DNA of 64,000 bases, taken from contig JAFZDP010000001.1 of the NCBI GenBank assembly GCA_017561155.1, forward strand, positions 1-64,000. Reading direction: 5' to 3'. A program made the translations under genes and the position numbers. The notes beneath the pieces are model-generated. The model was not told where the DNA came from. It was given only the letters and a program-made list of their open reading frames with translations, and did not search any database. The stretch is from Bacteroidales bacterium. Its GTDB lineage: Bacteria > Bacteroidota > Bacteroidia > Bacteroidales > P3. Positions 29,148 to 37,210 of the stretch are shown piece by piece. Position 1 is the stretch's first letter. Every line of letters starts with the position of its first letter.

Positions 29148-31112
29148 ATGATATTAGAAACAGCAGCAATAGCATCGGCAGCAAAACCTTTAGTTGAAAA
29201 GTTTGTGACGGAGTTAATTACCCCAAAAATAACTCAATTTGCGAACAAATGTAAACTTAAGTATACTGAACTACTTATTCCAAAAGGTGAACATTTTGAA
29301 GAATATCTTATTCGAACATATGATAAGTATAGTTGTATCAATGCACTTGCAATTCCTAATTCTCAGTTCCAACTCAAAGATGTTTATGTTACTCAAAATT
29401 TGGTAAAAGAGAATCGTTTTGAAAGTGAGGTCGAAGTCATAATGATTAACCAACTGCCAATAAGATTAATTAAAAACTACAAAAAGATATTAATTACAGA
29501 CACAGCTGGTATGGGAAAATCAACGATCATGAAATATATGTTTGTAGATTTGATTGATAATTGCATAAAAGACGTTGGAATACCTGTTTTTATTGAACTA
29601 AACAGACTTAATAAGAATCGTACCATCCTTGTTGAAATACAAGAAGAATTGAATTCATTATCTAATGAGTTTGATAAAGAACTACTTTTAACCTTCATTC
29701 AAAAAGGAGGCTTTATTTTCTTTTTAGATGGTTATGATGAGATCTCTATTGCTGATAGAAGTGAAGTGACTAAGGATATTCAGACTTTTATTTCAAAGGC
29801 AGGTACAGAAAACTTTTATGTTCTAGCTTCTAGACCAGAAGATAGTTTGGCAAGTTTTGGTGATTTTCAGTCGTTTAAAATTCAACCTTTAACAAAAAAT
29901 GAAGCATTTGAATTGCTTACGAAGTATGATTTAAGTAGCCAAAAGAAAATTTCAAAAGAATTAATTAAGGAACTTAATACTGGCAAGTATGACTCCATTG
30001 ATGAGTACTTGGTAAATCCATTGCTAGTCTCACTATTATATATTGCATACCAATACAAAGCTGAGATACCACTCAAGAAACATCAATTTTATAGGCAGGT
30101 TTATGATGCATTATTTAACTCTCACAAGTTGGCTCAAGGTCAAAAACCACATGAAAAACGTTCAGGGTTGGATATTGATGATTTTAATCGAATTCTGAGG
30201 TATGTAGGATATGAATGTCTAATCAAGTTGGGAGTTCAATTTGACAAGGATACGATTCTTAGCTCTATTAAAAAAGCAAAGACTTTTAGTGGGAATTTGA
30301 ATTTTGGTGAATCTGATTTTCTAGAAGATTTAATGACTTCCGTCCCTCTTTTTACAAAAGATGGAATAGAGTATAAATGGGCACACAAGTCATTAATGGA
30401 GTATTTTGCAGCTCGGTTTATTGCCGAAGATATTAAAGAAGGACAAGATAAAATATTATCAAAGATATTTACTAGTGAAGATATCGATAAATACATTAAC
30501 ATGCTAGATATTTATTGTGATATAGATTATAAGAGCTTCTCTAGAAATATTGTTTTACCATTTTTAGAGATGTTTGTGAAATATCATGATGAAAAATATC
30601 CTACGTCATTATGTTTAAATAAGGACATGTTAGAAGCACGGATTGCTCTCTCCTTCCCTTTTTCTCTAATTGGGATAACAAGAAATAAAAAAGAAAATTT
30701 AATTTATTCTTTTTTCTATGAAAATGTTAATAATAAAGAAATGTGGCATGGTACATCATTTGGATATTATAATGATTTCGTGATGATGGGATTTCACAAC
30801 CAAGAAAACGCTAGGTATAGATTACTATTATGGCTTATCTTTGTAAAATATCCAGAATTGTTTATCCAATCTAAAACAAATCTCAAGAAGATTGATGAGA
30901 ACATTTATGGAGAAGAAAAGATTTATAAAATTGATATTTTGACAGGAAGTGACGATATTAACCATTTTCAATTAATAAATACTTTGCTATCAGAAACGAA
31001 CCATATAACTAATTCATACTATATGAATATCAATACTGTAAAAAATACTATTGAAAAAATAAAAAAGGAAATAGAACTTAGTAACGAACAATCATACTTA
31101 TTTCCAATATAA
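29148..31112 (+). CDS. NACHT-type STAND NTPase, probable defence protein
   Basis: This 654-residue protein has an N-terminal region of about 105 residues beginning with hydrophobic and helical sequence (ETAAIASAAKPLVEKFV), with no nuclease or other effector motif I recognise. A NACHT nucleotide-binding module follows: Walker A at 117-126 (TDTAGMGKST), Walker B at 191-199 (FFLDGYDEI), and the winged-helix-like segment ending AHKSLMEYFAARFIAED (about 408-424), typical of NACHT proteins. The C-terminal 220 residues are presumably the sensor, with no leucine-rich or TPR repeats visible. Such proteins act in anti-phage immunity, often by abortive infection. It starts 13 bases after hsdS, and the 50-residue ORF follows after 5 bases. 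Codon use is AT-rich, suggesting separate acquisition. Confidence 0.88.
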   Translation: MILETAAIASAAKPLVEKFVTELITPKITQFANKCKLKYTELLIPKGEHFEEYLIRTYDKYSCINALAIPNSQFQLKDVYVTQNLVKENRFESEVEVIMINQLPIRLIKNYKKILITDTAGMGKSTIMKYMFVDLIDNCIKDVGIPVFIELNRLNKNRTILVEIQEELNSLSNEFDKELLLTFIQKGGFIFFLDGYDEISIADRSEVTKDIQTFISKAGTENFYVLASRPEDSLASFGDFQSFKIQPLTKNEAFELLTKYDLSSQKKISKELIKELNTGKYDSIDEYLVNPLLVSLLYIAYQYKAEIPLKKHQFYRQVYDALFNSHKLAQGQKPHEKRSGLDIDDFNRILRYVGYECLIKLGVQFDKDTILSSIKKAKTFSGNLNFGESDFLEDLMTSVPLFTKDGIEYKWAHKSLMEYFAARFIAEDIKEGQDKILSKIFTSEDIDKYINMLDIYCDIDYKSFSRNIVLPFLEMFVKYHDEKYPTSLCLNKDMLEARIALSFPFSLIGITRNKKENLIYSFFYENVNNKEMWHGTSFGYYNDFVMMGFHNQENARYRLLLWLIFVKYPELFIQSKTNLKKIDENIYGEEKIYKIDILTGSDDINHFQLINTLLSETNHITNSYYMNINTVKNTIEKIKKEIELSNEQSYLFPI

Positions 31113-31117
31113 CAAAT

Positions 31118-31270
31118 ATGATAAACATTAATAAAGATATAATAAAAGTAGTTGCCTATAAAAAAACTTACAATATAAAGAATGAACAACTACTAACTAC
31201 AATACAAAACGATGCAAGAGCACTATTTATTGAGTTTAATGATGATAAAAAACAGATGAGTATAGTATGA
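31118..31270 (+). CDS. Small uncharacterised protein (50 aa) between NACHT and Fic
   Basis: The ATG at 31118 lies five bases after the NACHT stop. The frame stays open for 50 codons and its TGA (31268-31270) overlaps the Fic ATG at 31267 (ATGA). This tight packing on both sides is strong evidence for a translated gene. The product is Lys/Asn/Ile-rich (begins MINIKD-like, MINIKDII lacking homology that I recognise; actual start MINIKD is written MIN-IN-KD) and ends in KKQMSIV. It has no signal peptide or membrane segment. Position fits a small antitoxin or regulator for Fic, but the class I Fic antitoxin motif (S/T)xxxE(G/N) is absent, so the function is unknown. Confidence 0.6.
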   Translation: MININKDIIKVVAYKKTYNIKNEQLLTTIQNDARALFIEFNDDKKQMSIV

Positions 31271-32481
31271 AAGGTGGTTATATAGACTTTGATGAATATA
31301 TTCGACAAGGGGAACCGGATAAGAAAGAAAAGGCTTCTATCTGGCAAACTGCTATTGGACTACAAGCCGTAGATGGTCTGAAGACGTCGGACTATCTGAA
31401 AGAAACGGCTATTAAGCATATTGAGGGCGATATAGATATTGATCAGGCACGCGAACTAATCAAGACTTATTATCTGTCAAAATCAGTACGTGAACCTGAC
31501 GACAACGAGAAGCAAGAGGCTGATAAGGTATCGGCCAATATCACCAAAATACTATCGTCGAGGACATTCGACTTTAGTACTAATGGGCTTGTTTCTTTGC
31601 ATCGTCGAATATTCGAAGGTGTGTTTAAGCATGCAGGAAAGGTTCGTGACTATAATATCACCAAAAAGGAATGGGTTCTTGAAGGTGATACGGTGAACTA
31701 TCTGAACTTTGAAGACTTGCGTCGTGCCATAGATTACGATTTGGAGCAGGAACGTCAATTCAGTTACAAAGGCATTTCGCAAGACGCGATGATAACTCAT
31801 ATATCTGGATTTGTTTCGGGTTTATGGCAGATACATGCATTTAGTGAGGGTAACACACGTACTACTGCTGTGTTTACGATTCTATATTTACGGCATATAG
31901 GTTTTAAGGTCAGCAATGATATGTTCGCTTTGCATTCATGGTATTTCCGCAATGCGTTGGTACGTGCTAACTATAAGAATGCTGTAAAGGGTATTGATTA
32001 CTCACCTATTTACTTAGAGCGATTCTTCCGCAATTTGTTGCTTGGCGAGCAGTGGGACTTACGAAACCGTTATTTGCACATACATCCAACAGAAGAGTGG
32101 TGTGTGCAACCAAATTTAGCCACTACGAAAAGTAGCGAATCAGTCAATCAAAAGTCATTTGTTACCGCAGGGATACAAGATATACAGGATAAGCACAGGA
32201 CAAGTACAGGACAAGTACAGGACAAGCTCCACACAGACAATTATAACATTATTGGACTGATAAAAGTAATAGGATCTTGCCAATTGTCCGCAAAAGAGAT
32301 AATGACAGGCTTACAACTCAAGAGTCGAGACAACTTCTTGAACCTTTATCTTTTGCCTGCCATCGCAGATGATTATGTTCGTTTGCTCTATTCGGACAAA
32401 CCACGTCATCCACGTCAGAAATATCTGCTAACGGCAAAAGGATTGGCACTATATAACGAATTATATCAATGCAAAAAATAA
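31267..32481 (+). CDS. Fic domain protein (predicted AMP/NMP transferase)
   Basis: Fic enzymes attach AMP or another nucleotide part to hydroxyl side chains of target proteins. The active-site loop HAFSEGNTR (190-198) keeps the essential His, acidic residue, GN and Arg of HxFx(D/E)GNxR. An N-terminal segment (about 44-62, AIKHIEGDIDIDQAREL) resembles the class II inhibitory helix but lacks the Ser/Thr of (S/T)xxxE(G/N). The C-terminal region (about 320-404) looks like a winged helix (LQLKSRDNFLNLYLLPAI...YLLTAKGLALYNEL). It overlaps the upstream small ORF by ATGA. Fic proteins of this kind are often found inside type I R-M loci; whether it is a toxin, a regulator or a defence effector is open. 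Confidence 0.9.
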   Translation: MKGGYIDFDEYIRQGEPDKKEKASIWQTAIGLQAVDGLKTSDYLKETAIKHIEGDIDIDQARELIKTYYLSKSVREPDDNEKQEADKVSANITKILSSRTFDFSTNGLVSLHRRIFEGVFKHAGKVRDYNITKKEWVLEGDTVNYLNFEDLRRAIDYDLEQERQFSYKGISQDAMITHISGFVSGLWQIHAFSEGNTRTTAVFTILYLRHIGFKVSNDMFALHSWYFRNALVRANYKNAVKGIDYSPIYLERFFRNLLLGEQWDLRNRYLHIHPTEEWCVQPNLATTKSSESVNQKSFVTAGIQDIQDKHRTSTGQVQDKLHTDNYNIIGLIKVIGSCQLSAKEIMTGLQLKSRDNFLNLYLLPAIADDYVRLLYSDKPRHPRQKYLLTAKGLALYNELYQCKK

Positions 32482-32515
32482 AAACCTCAATGGAAAAATT
32501 AAAAAGTCGGTTGCG

Positions 32516-32615
32516 GAGTGTATAAAAGACCCGGGTATATAAAGGTAAAAGACCTGGTCTTTTCACCCAAAAGACCAGGTCTTTCTAGGTGAAAAACCTA
32601 GGTGTTTTTGGGTAA
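32516..32615. repeat. Palindrome cluster between Fic and RhuM genes
   Basis: In sequence: ACCCGGGT (near 32529), AAAAGACCTGGTCTTTT (32547-32563), AAAAGACCAGGTCTTT (32569-32584) and ACCTAGGT (32596-32603), with ACCCAAAA / TTTTTGGGT pairing across the set. These can form stacked hairpins, so the cluster may act as a terminator or attenuator for the upstream block. It may also be a variant of the palindrome islands at 15.8 and 50.5 kb. Confidence 0.6.
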
Positions 32616-32743
32616 ATGCAACCGAGTTTTCATTTTTATCATTGATGTTATTGAAAAATATATTGGGCGAATACGATTTGTCTATTGAATGGATGAAATA
32701 ACGGTTTTTCCAGTTAAACGAAAAGTATAAAACGAAAAATAGT

Positions 32744-33889
32744 ATGTTGGAAGAGAACAAAATATTATCTTGCCCTAAGTGCAAAACTCAAAACGTAAAG
32801 AGAACACGAGGTGTTTACCTATGTGCCGATTGTGGCTGTGAATGGAGGCTCACAGACGATGAACCGCCAAAGTCGCAAACTCTGACCATTAGAAACAGCA
32901 CGGCAGAGTTTCTGATCTTTCAAGCACAAAATCAGGTAAATGGTGTAGAAGTGTTCTATCATAACGAAACGCTATGGTTGACGCAAAAAGCCATGGCTAC
33001 CCTATTTGATGTGGGAATACCGGCTATCAGCAAACATCTGAAGAATATCTTTGAGGATGGAGAGTTGATAGAAGATTCAGTTATTTCCAAAATGGAAACA
33101 ACTGCTGCAGATGGTAAAAATTACATAACAAGACATTACAATCTTGATGCCGTTATTTCAGTGGGTTATCGAGTCAATTCCACACGAGCCACACAGTTCC
33201 GTCAATGGGCAACGGCTGTACTCCGACAGTTTGCCATTCGTGGTTATGTGCTTGATAAAAAACGTATGGAAAATGGGGCATTCCTTACTGTTGACTACTT
33301 CGAACATATTTTGGCAGAAATACGTGAAATTCGTTTGAGTGAACGTAGGATGTATCAAAAGGTGACAGATATTTATGCTACTGCCATCGACTACAATAAG
33401 GATGCTCCTACAACACGCCGTTTTTTTGCCAAAGTGCAAAACAAATTACATTACGCCATTCATGGAAATACGGCAGCAGAACTGATTATGAAACGTGCCG
33501 ATGCCGAGAAGGAACACATGGGATTGACTTCGTGGGAAAACGCACCAAAGGGAAAGATTGTCAAGACCGATGTTTCTATTGCAAAAAATTATTTGAATGC
33601 TGAAGAATTAGACAGCTTAGGAAGAATAGTCAATGCATTCCTTGATTTGGCAGAAAACCGTGCAAAACGACATGTTCCAATGACAATGGAAGATTGGGCA
33701 AAGTATATTGACAAATTTCTGATGATAGATGAACTGCCACTACTGGAGAATAATGGTAGCGTTTCGGCAGAAGAAGCCAAAGAGTTTGCAGAGTCTGAAT
33801 TTGAAAAATATCGCATTGTACAAGACCATTTGTTTAGGTCTGATTTTGACGATGAGATAGAAAGATTATTGTCTAACAAAAAATATTAA
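32744..33889 (+). CDS. RhuM family protein with N-terminal zinc ribbon
   Basis: Residues 10-32 form a zinc ribbon (C10-x2-C13 and C27-x2-C30, with C32 nearby). The remainder (about 45-375) matches the RhuM virulence-protein family: GVEVFYHNETLWLTQKAMATLF, a helix-turn-helix-like N-terminal part, then YNLDAVISVGYRVNS, FRQWATAVLRQFAIRGYVLDKKRM, HYAIHGNTAAELI and SIAKNYLNAEELDSLGRIVN. RhuM proteins are widespread in restriction loci and pathogenicity islands, but no molecular function is settled. The zinc ribbon is unusual to my knowledge and suggests nucleic-acid binding. hsdR starts nine bases after its stop, so the two are co-transcribed. Confidence 0.9.
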   Translation: MLEENKILSCPKCKTQNVKRTRGVYLCADCGCEWRLTDDEPPKSQTLTIRNSTAEFLIFQAQNQVNGVEVFYHNETLWLTQKAMATLFDVGIPAISKHLKNIFEDGELIEDSVISKMETTAADGKNYITRHYNLDAVISVGYRVNSTRATQFRQWATAVLRQFAIRGYVLDKKRMENGAFLTVDYFEHILAEIREIRLSERRMYQKVTDIYATAIDYNKDAPTTRRFFAKVQNKLHYAIHGNTAAELIMKRADAEKEHMGLTSWENAPKGKIVKTDVSIAKNYLNAEELDSLGRIVNAFLDLAENRAKRHVPMTMEDWAKYIDKFLMIDELPLLENNGSVSAEEAKEFAESEFEKYRIVQDHLFRSDFDDEIERLLSNKKY

Positions 33890-33898
33890 CACCTATCT

Positions 33899-36800
33899 AT
33901 GACACACTTCAACGAACACACCCTTGAGATGGCGATAATGGAACTGTTTGAGCAAGAGGGGTACATATATACCAACGGCGAGCAAGTGCATAAAGAATTG
34001 AACGATGTATTGCTTCGCGACGATTTGCGTATGTATCTGAGCAGCCGCTATGCCAAAGAGGGGCTTACGATGTTGGAACAAGAGAGTGCTATAGCAAAGC
34101 TAACTGCCAATGTTGGCAACTCGTTGTACGAAAACAATGTATATACATATCGGTTGATAACAGAGGGGTTTGCCATAAGGCGTGAAGATACATCGAAGAC
34201 CGATTTATTTATAGAGCCGATAGATTTTGCTACCGAAAGCAATAATATTTTCCGAATAGTAAACCAGTTGGAGGTAAAGGGCTACGAAAAAAGAATACCT
34301 GATGCCATAGTTTACATCAACGGGCTGCCAATGGTGGTGTTGGAGTTTAAAAGTGCCGTAAAGGAAGAAACTACCATTATGGATGCTTTCACCCAGCTTA
34401 CAGTACGCTATAGGCGAGATATTCCGGAGCTGTTTAAATACAATGCTTTTGTGGTGATAAGCGATGGTGTAAATAACAAATATGGTTCGTTGTTTACCCC
34501 TTACGAGTTTTTCTATTCGTGGCAAAAGATAGAAGCCGACGATAAACCTACAGACGGTGTCAGTTCTTTGCTTACCATGATTCATGGCTTGTTCCGCAAA
34601 GAGAGGTTGTTGAGTGTGATAAAAGATTTTGTTTTTCTGCCAGATAGTTCTGCAAAAGAGCAAAAGATAGTATGCCGCTATCCTCAGTTTTTTGCAACGC
34701 ATAAGTTGTTCGACAATATATACAGGCATAGCAAACTAAATGCCGATGGCGATGGCAAAGGTGGTACATATTTTGGTGCTACTGGTTGTGGAAAAAGTTT
34801 TACTATGCTGTTTCTGACCCGTATGCTTATGCGAAGCAAAGAGTTTGCCAATCCTACCATTATACTTATTACCGATAGAGTAGACTTGGATGCACAGCTT
34901 TCGGAACAGTTTGGAAAAGCAAAAATATTTATAGGCGACGATTGTGTGGTGGCGGTAGAAAGCAGGAGTAAGCTGCGTGAACATTTGAGCAATAGGACAA
35001 GTGGCGGCGTATTCCTTACTACCATACATAAGTTTACCGAAGATACACAATTGCTATCCGAACGTGCCAACATAATATGTATATCCGACGAAGCACATCG
35101 GTCGCAAACCAATCTTTCCTTGCAAGTAAAACAAACGGACAAGGGCGTGCGACGCAGTTATGGTTTTGCAAAATATTTGCACGACTCGTTGCCCAATGCT
35201 ACCTACGTAGGTTTTACAGGTACACCCATAGATTCTACAATAGATGTGTTTGGCAAAGTGGTAGATGCTTATACTATGACCGAGTCGGTAGCCGACGACA
35301 TTACTCGCCGCATAGTTTACGAAGGCAGAGCTGCCAAGGTGCTGTTGGATAATGCAAAATTGCAAGATATAGAGTACTATTACAAACAATGCGAGGAAGA
35401 GGGTGCCAACGAATATCAGATAGAAGCAAGCAAAAAAGCTGTGGCACAAATGGAACGGATAATAGGCGATCCGGACAGACTGCAGGCAGTGGCCGAGGAT
35501 TTTGTGGCACACTATGAATCTCGAATAAACGAAGGCAGCACAGTGGAGGGCAAAGCAATGATAGTTTGTTCCAATCGTGCTATTGCATACAATTTGTACA
35601 AAAAGATTGTTGCATTGCGACCCGAATGGGTAGGAAAATCAACAGCTGTTGATGAAAAACTGATGACGGTTGGAATGGCAGCAGAGCCTGTTTCTATGTA
35701 TGGAAATACATCGCCACATACAGACCGAATTAAGTTGGTGATGACTCGCAGCAAAGATGATGAAAAGGAATTGTACGACTTGTTGGGAACAGATGATGAA
35801 AGAAGGCGGTTGGATGTTCTGTTTAAAAATCCAAAGTCCAATTTCAAAATTGCCATTGTGGTAGATATGTGGATTACGGGTTTTGATGTGCCTTGTTTGG
35901 ATACGATGTATATAGACAAGCCATTGCAGCAACATACATTGGTGCAAACAATATCAAGGGTAAACAGAGTATATCCCGGAAAAGATAAAGGTTTGGTAGT
36001 GGATTACATCGGCATAAAGAACAATATGAACAAGGCTTTGAAGCGTTATGCTACAGGCGATTGTTGTACAGATTCGGTAGAAACTATCGACCAATCAATT
36101 GTTATGGTAAAAGATGAGTTGGATATACTTAGACGTATGTTTTCCAAATTCGATTATAGTGCATTTACCCATGGTACGCCTATGGAACAGTTGGAATGCT
36201 TGAACAATGGTGCAGAGTATATACAATCTACCAAAGAGAATGAAACCCTATTTATGGGGCATTCAAAGAAACTGAAATCGGCATTTAATATATGTTGTAA
36301 TAGCGAAGAAATATCAAGCAAAGAGCGAGACGATATTCATTATTTTTGTGGAGTACGTTCGATAATATATAAACTGACAAAGGGCGAAACACCCGATGCC
36401 GCACAAATGAATAAACGTGTAGGCAAAATGATAGAAGAAGCAATATTGTCGGAAGGAGTAGAAGAAATAATACAAATAGGAAACAATAGCGACAACCTTG
36501 ATGTGTTGAGCGAAGAATACATGGAGCGATTGGAAAAACTGAAACTCCCCAACACTAAGGTGAAACTAATGGAACGCCTGGTGAAAATGGTAATAACCGA
36601 CTTTAAGAAAGTAAACAAAATAAAAGGTATAGATTTTACCAAACGCCTCAATGAGCTGGTGGATAGATACAACGACCGAAGAGATAGTGCTATATTTGCC
36701 GACGAAGTACTTACCGAAGTCGCTAGTCAGATGGCGGATTTACTACGAGAGATAAACAAAGAAAAATCGTCGTTTAAAAGCATCGGTATCACCTACGAAG

Positions 36801-37075
36801 AGAAAGCTTTTTATGATATATTGATAGCTGTTGCCAAGCAGTTTGGTTTCGACTATCCTACAGAAAAAGCCAAAGACTTATCGATAGAAATAAAGAAGAT
36901 AGTAGACGACAAATCAAAATATACCGATTGGGCAAAGCGTGATGACATAAAAGCCGAACTTAAGATGGATTTGATACTCATACTGGCAGAATATGGCTAT
37001 CCACCCGTTACCAACGACGAAGTATTTAAAGAAATATTTGAACAAGCAGAAAACTTTAAGAAGTACAATGATTGA
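33899..37075 (+). CDS. hsdR: Type I restriction-modification system, endonuclease/translocase subunit
   Basis: HsdR translocates DNA using ATP and cuts far from the recognition site. The N-terminal nuclease domain carries D135 and E149-x-K151 (IPDAIVYI...VVLEFKS). The helicase motors follow: Walker A at 293-300 (GATGCGKS), motif II DEAH at 397-400, motif III VGFTGTPID, then the second RecA-like domain (VDMWITGFDVPCLDTMYIDKPLQ, QTISRVNRVYPGK). A C-terminal helical region binds the core methylase. The length (1058) is typical and all motifs look intact, so the system should be active. It is separated from hsdM and hsdS by the NACHT-sORF-Fic block and RhuM. Confidence 0.97.
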   Translation: MTHFNEHTLEMAIMELFEQEGYIYTNGEQVHKELNDVLLRDDLRMYLSSRYAKEGLTMLEQESAIAKLTANVGNSLYENNVYTYRLITEGFAIRREDTSKTDLFIEPIDFATESNNIFRIVNQLEVKGYEKRIPDAIVYINGLPMVVLEFKSAVKEETTIMDAFTQLTVRYRRDIPELFKYNAFVVISDGVNNKYGSLFTPYEFFYSWQKIEADDKPTDGVSSLLTMIHGLFRKERLLSVIKDFVFLPDSSAKEQKIVCRYPQFFATHKLFDNIYRHSKLNADGDGKGGTYFGATGCGKSFTMLFLTRMLMRSKEFANPTIILITDRVDLDAQLSEQFGKAKIFIGDDCVVAVESRSKLREHLSNRTSGGVFLTTIHKFTEDTQLLSERANIICISDEAHRSQTNLSLQVKQTDKGVRRSYGFAKYLHDSLPNATYVGFTGTPIDSTIDVFGKVVDAYTMTESVADDITRRIVYEGRAAKVLLDNAKLQDIEYYYKQCEEEGANEYQIEASKKAVAQMERIIGDPDRLQAVAEDFVAHYESRINEGSTVEGKAMIVCSNRAIAYNLYKKIVALRPEWVGKSTAVDEKLMTVGMAAEPVSMYGNTSPHTDRIKLVMTRSKDDEKELYDLLGTDDERRRLDVLFKNPKSNFKIAIVVDMWITGFDVPCLDTMYIDKPLQQHTLVQTISRVNRVYPGKDKGLVVDYIGIKNNMNKALKRYATGDCCTDSVETIDQSIVMVKDELDILRRMFSKFDYSAFTHGTPMEQLECLNNGAEYIQSTKENETLFMGHSKKLKSAFNICCNSEEISSKERDDIHYFCGVRSIIYKLTKGETPDAAQMNKRVGKMIEEAILSEGVEEIIQIGNNSDNLDVLSEEYMERLEKLKLPNTKVKLMERLVKMVITDFKKVNKIKGIDFTKRLNELVDRYNDRRDSAIFADEVLTEVASQMADLLREINKEKSSFKSIGITYEEKAFYDILIAVAKQFGFDYPTEKAKDLSIEIKKIVDDKSKYTDWAKRDDIKAELKMDLILILAEYGYPPVTNDEVFKEIFEQAENFKKYND

Positions 37076-37131
37076 TGTTTGTTATAGAATATAATATTGA
37101 TACAATAACTTTTATATCTCAATAAAAATTG

Positions 37132-37139
37132 GTATCTTT
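37132..37139 (+). promoter_or_regulatory. -7 element upstream of ansA
   Basis: TATCTTTG followed by CAAAT lies about 70 bases before the ATG at 37211; the -33 box is weak. It marks a new transcription unit after the island. Confidence 0.55.
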
Positions 37140-37210
37140 GCAAATATTTTCGGTGGCGAAAAAGTAATAAAGAAATGTATCATACTCACTCATTTTAAGC
37201 TATATAATAA

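Noticed and set aside
31118..31270. Straight assignment of the small ORF as a VbhA/FicA-type antitoxin
   Set aside because: The position fits, but the required (S/T)xxxE(G/N) motif is absent.
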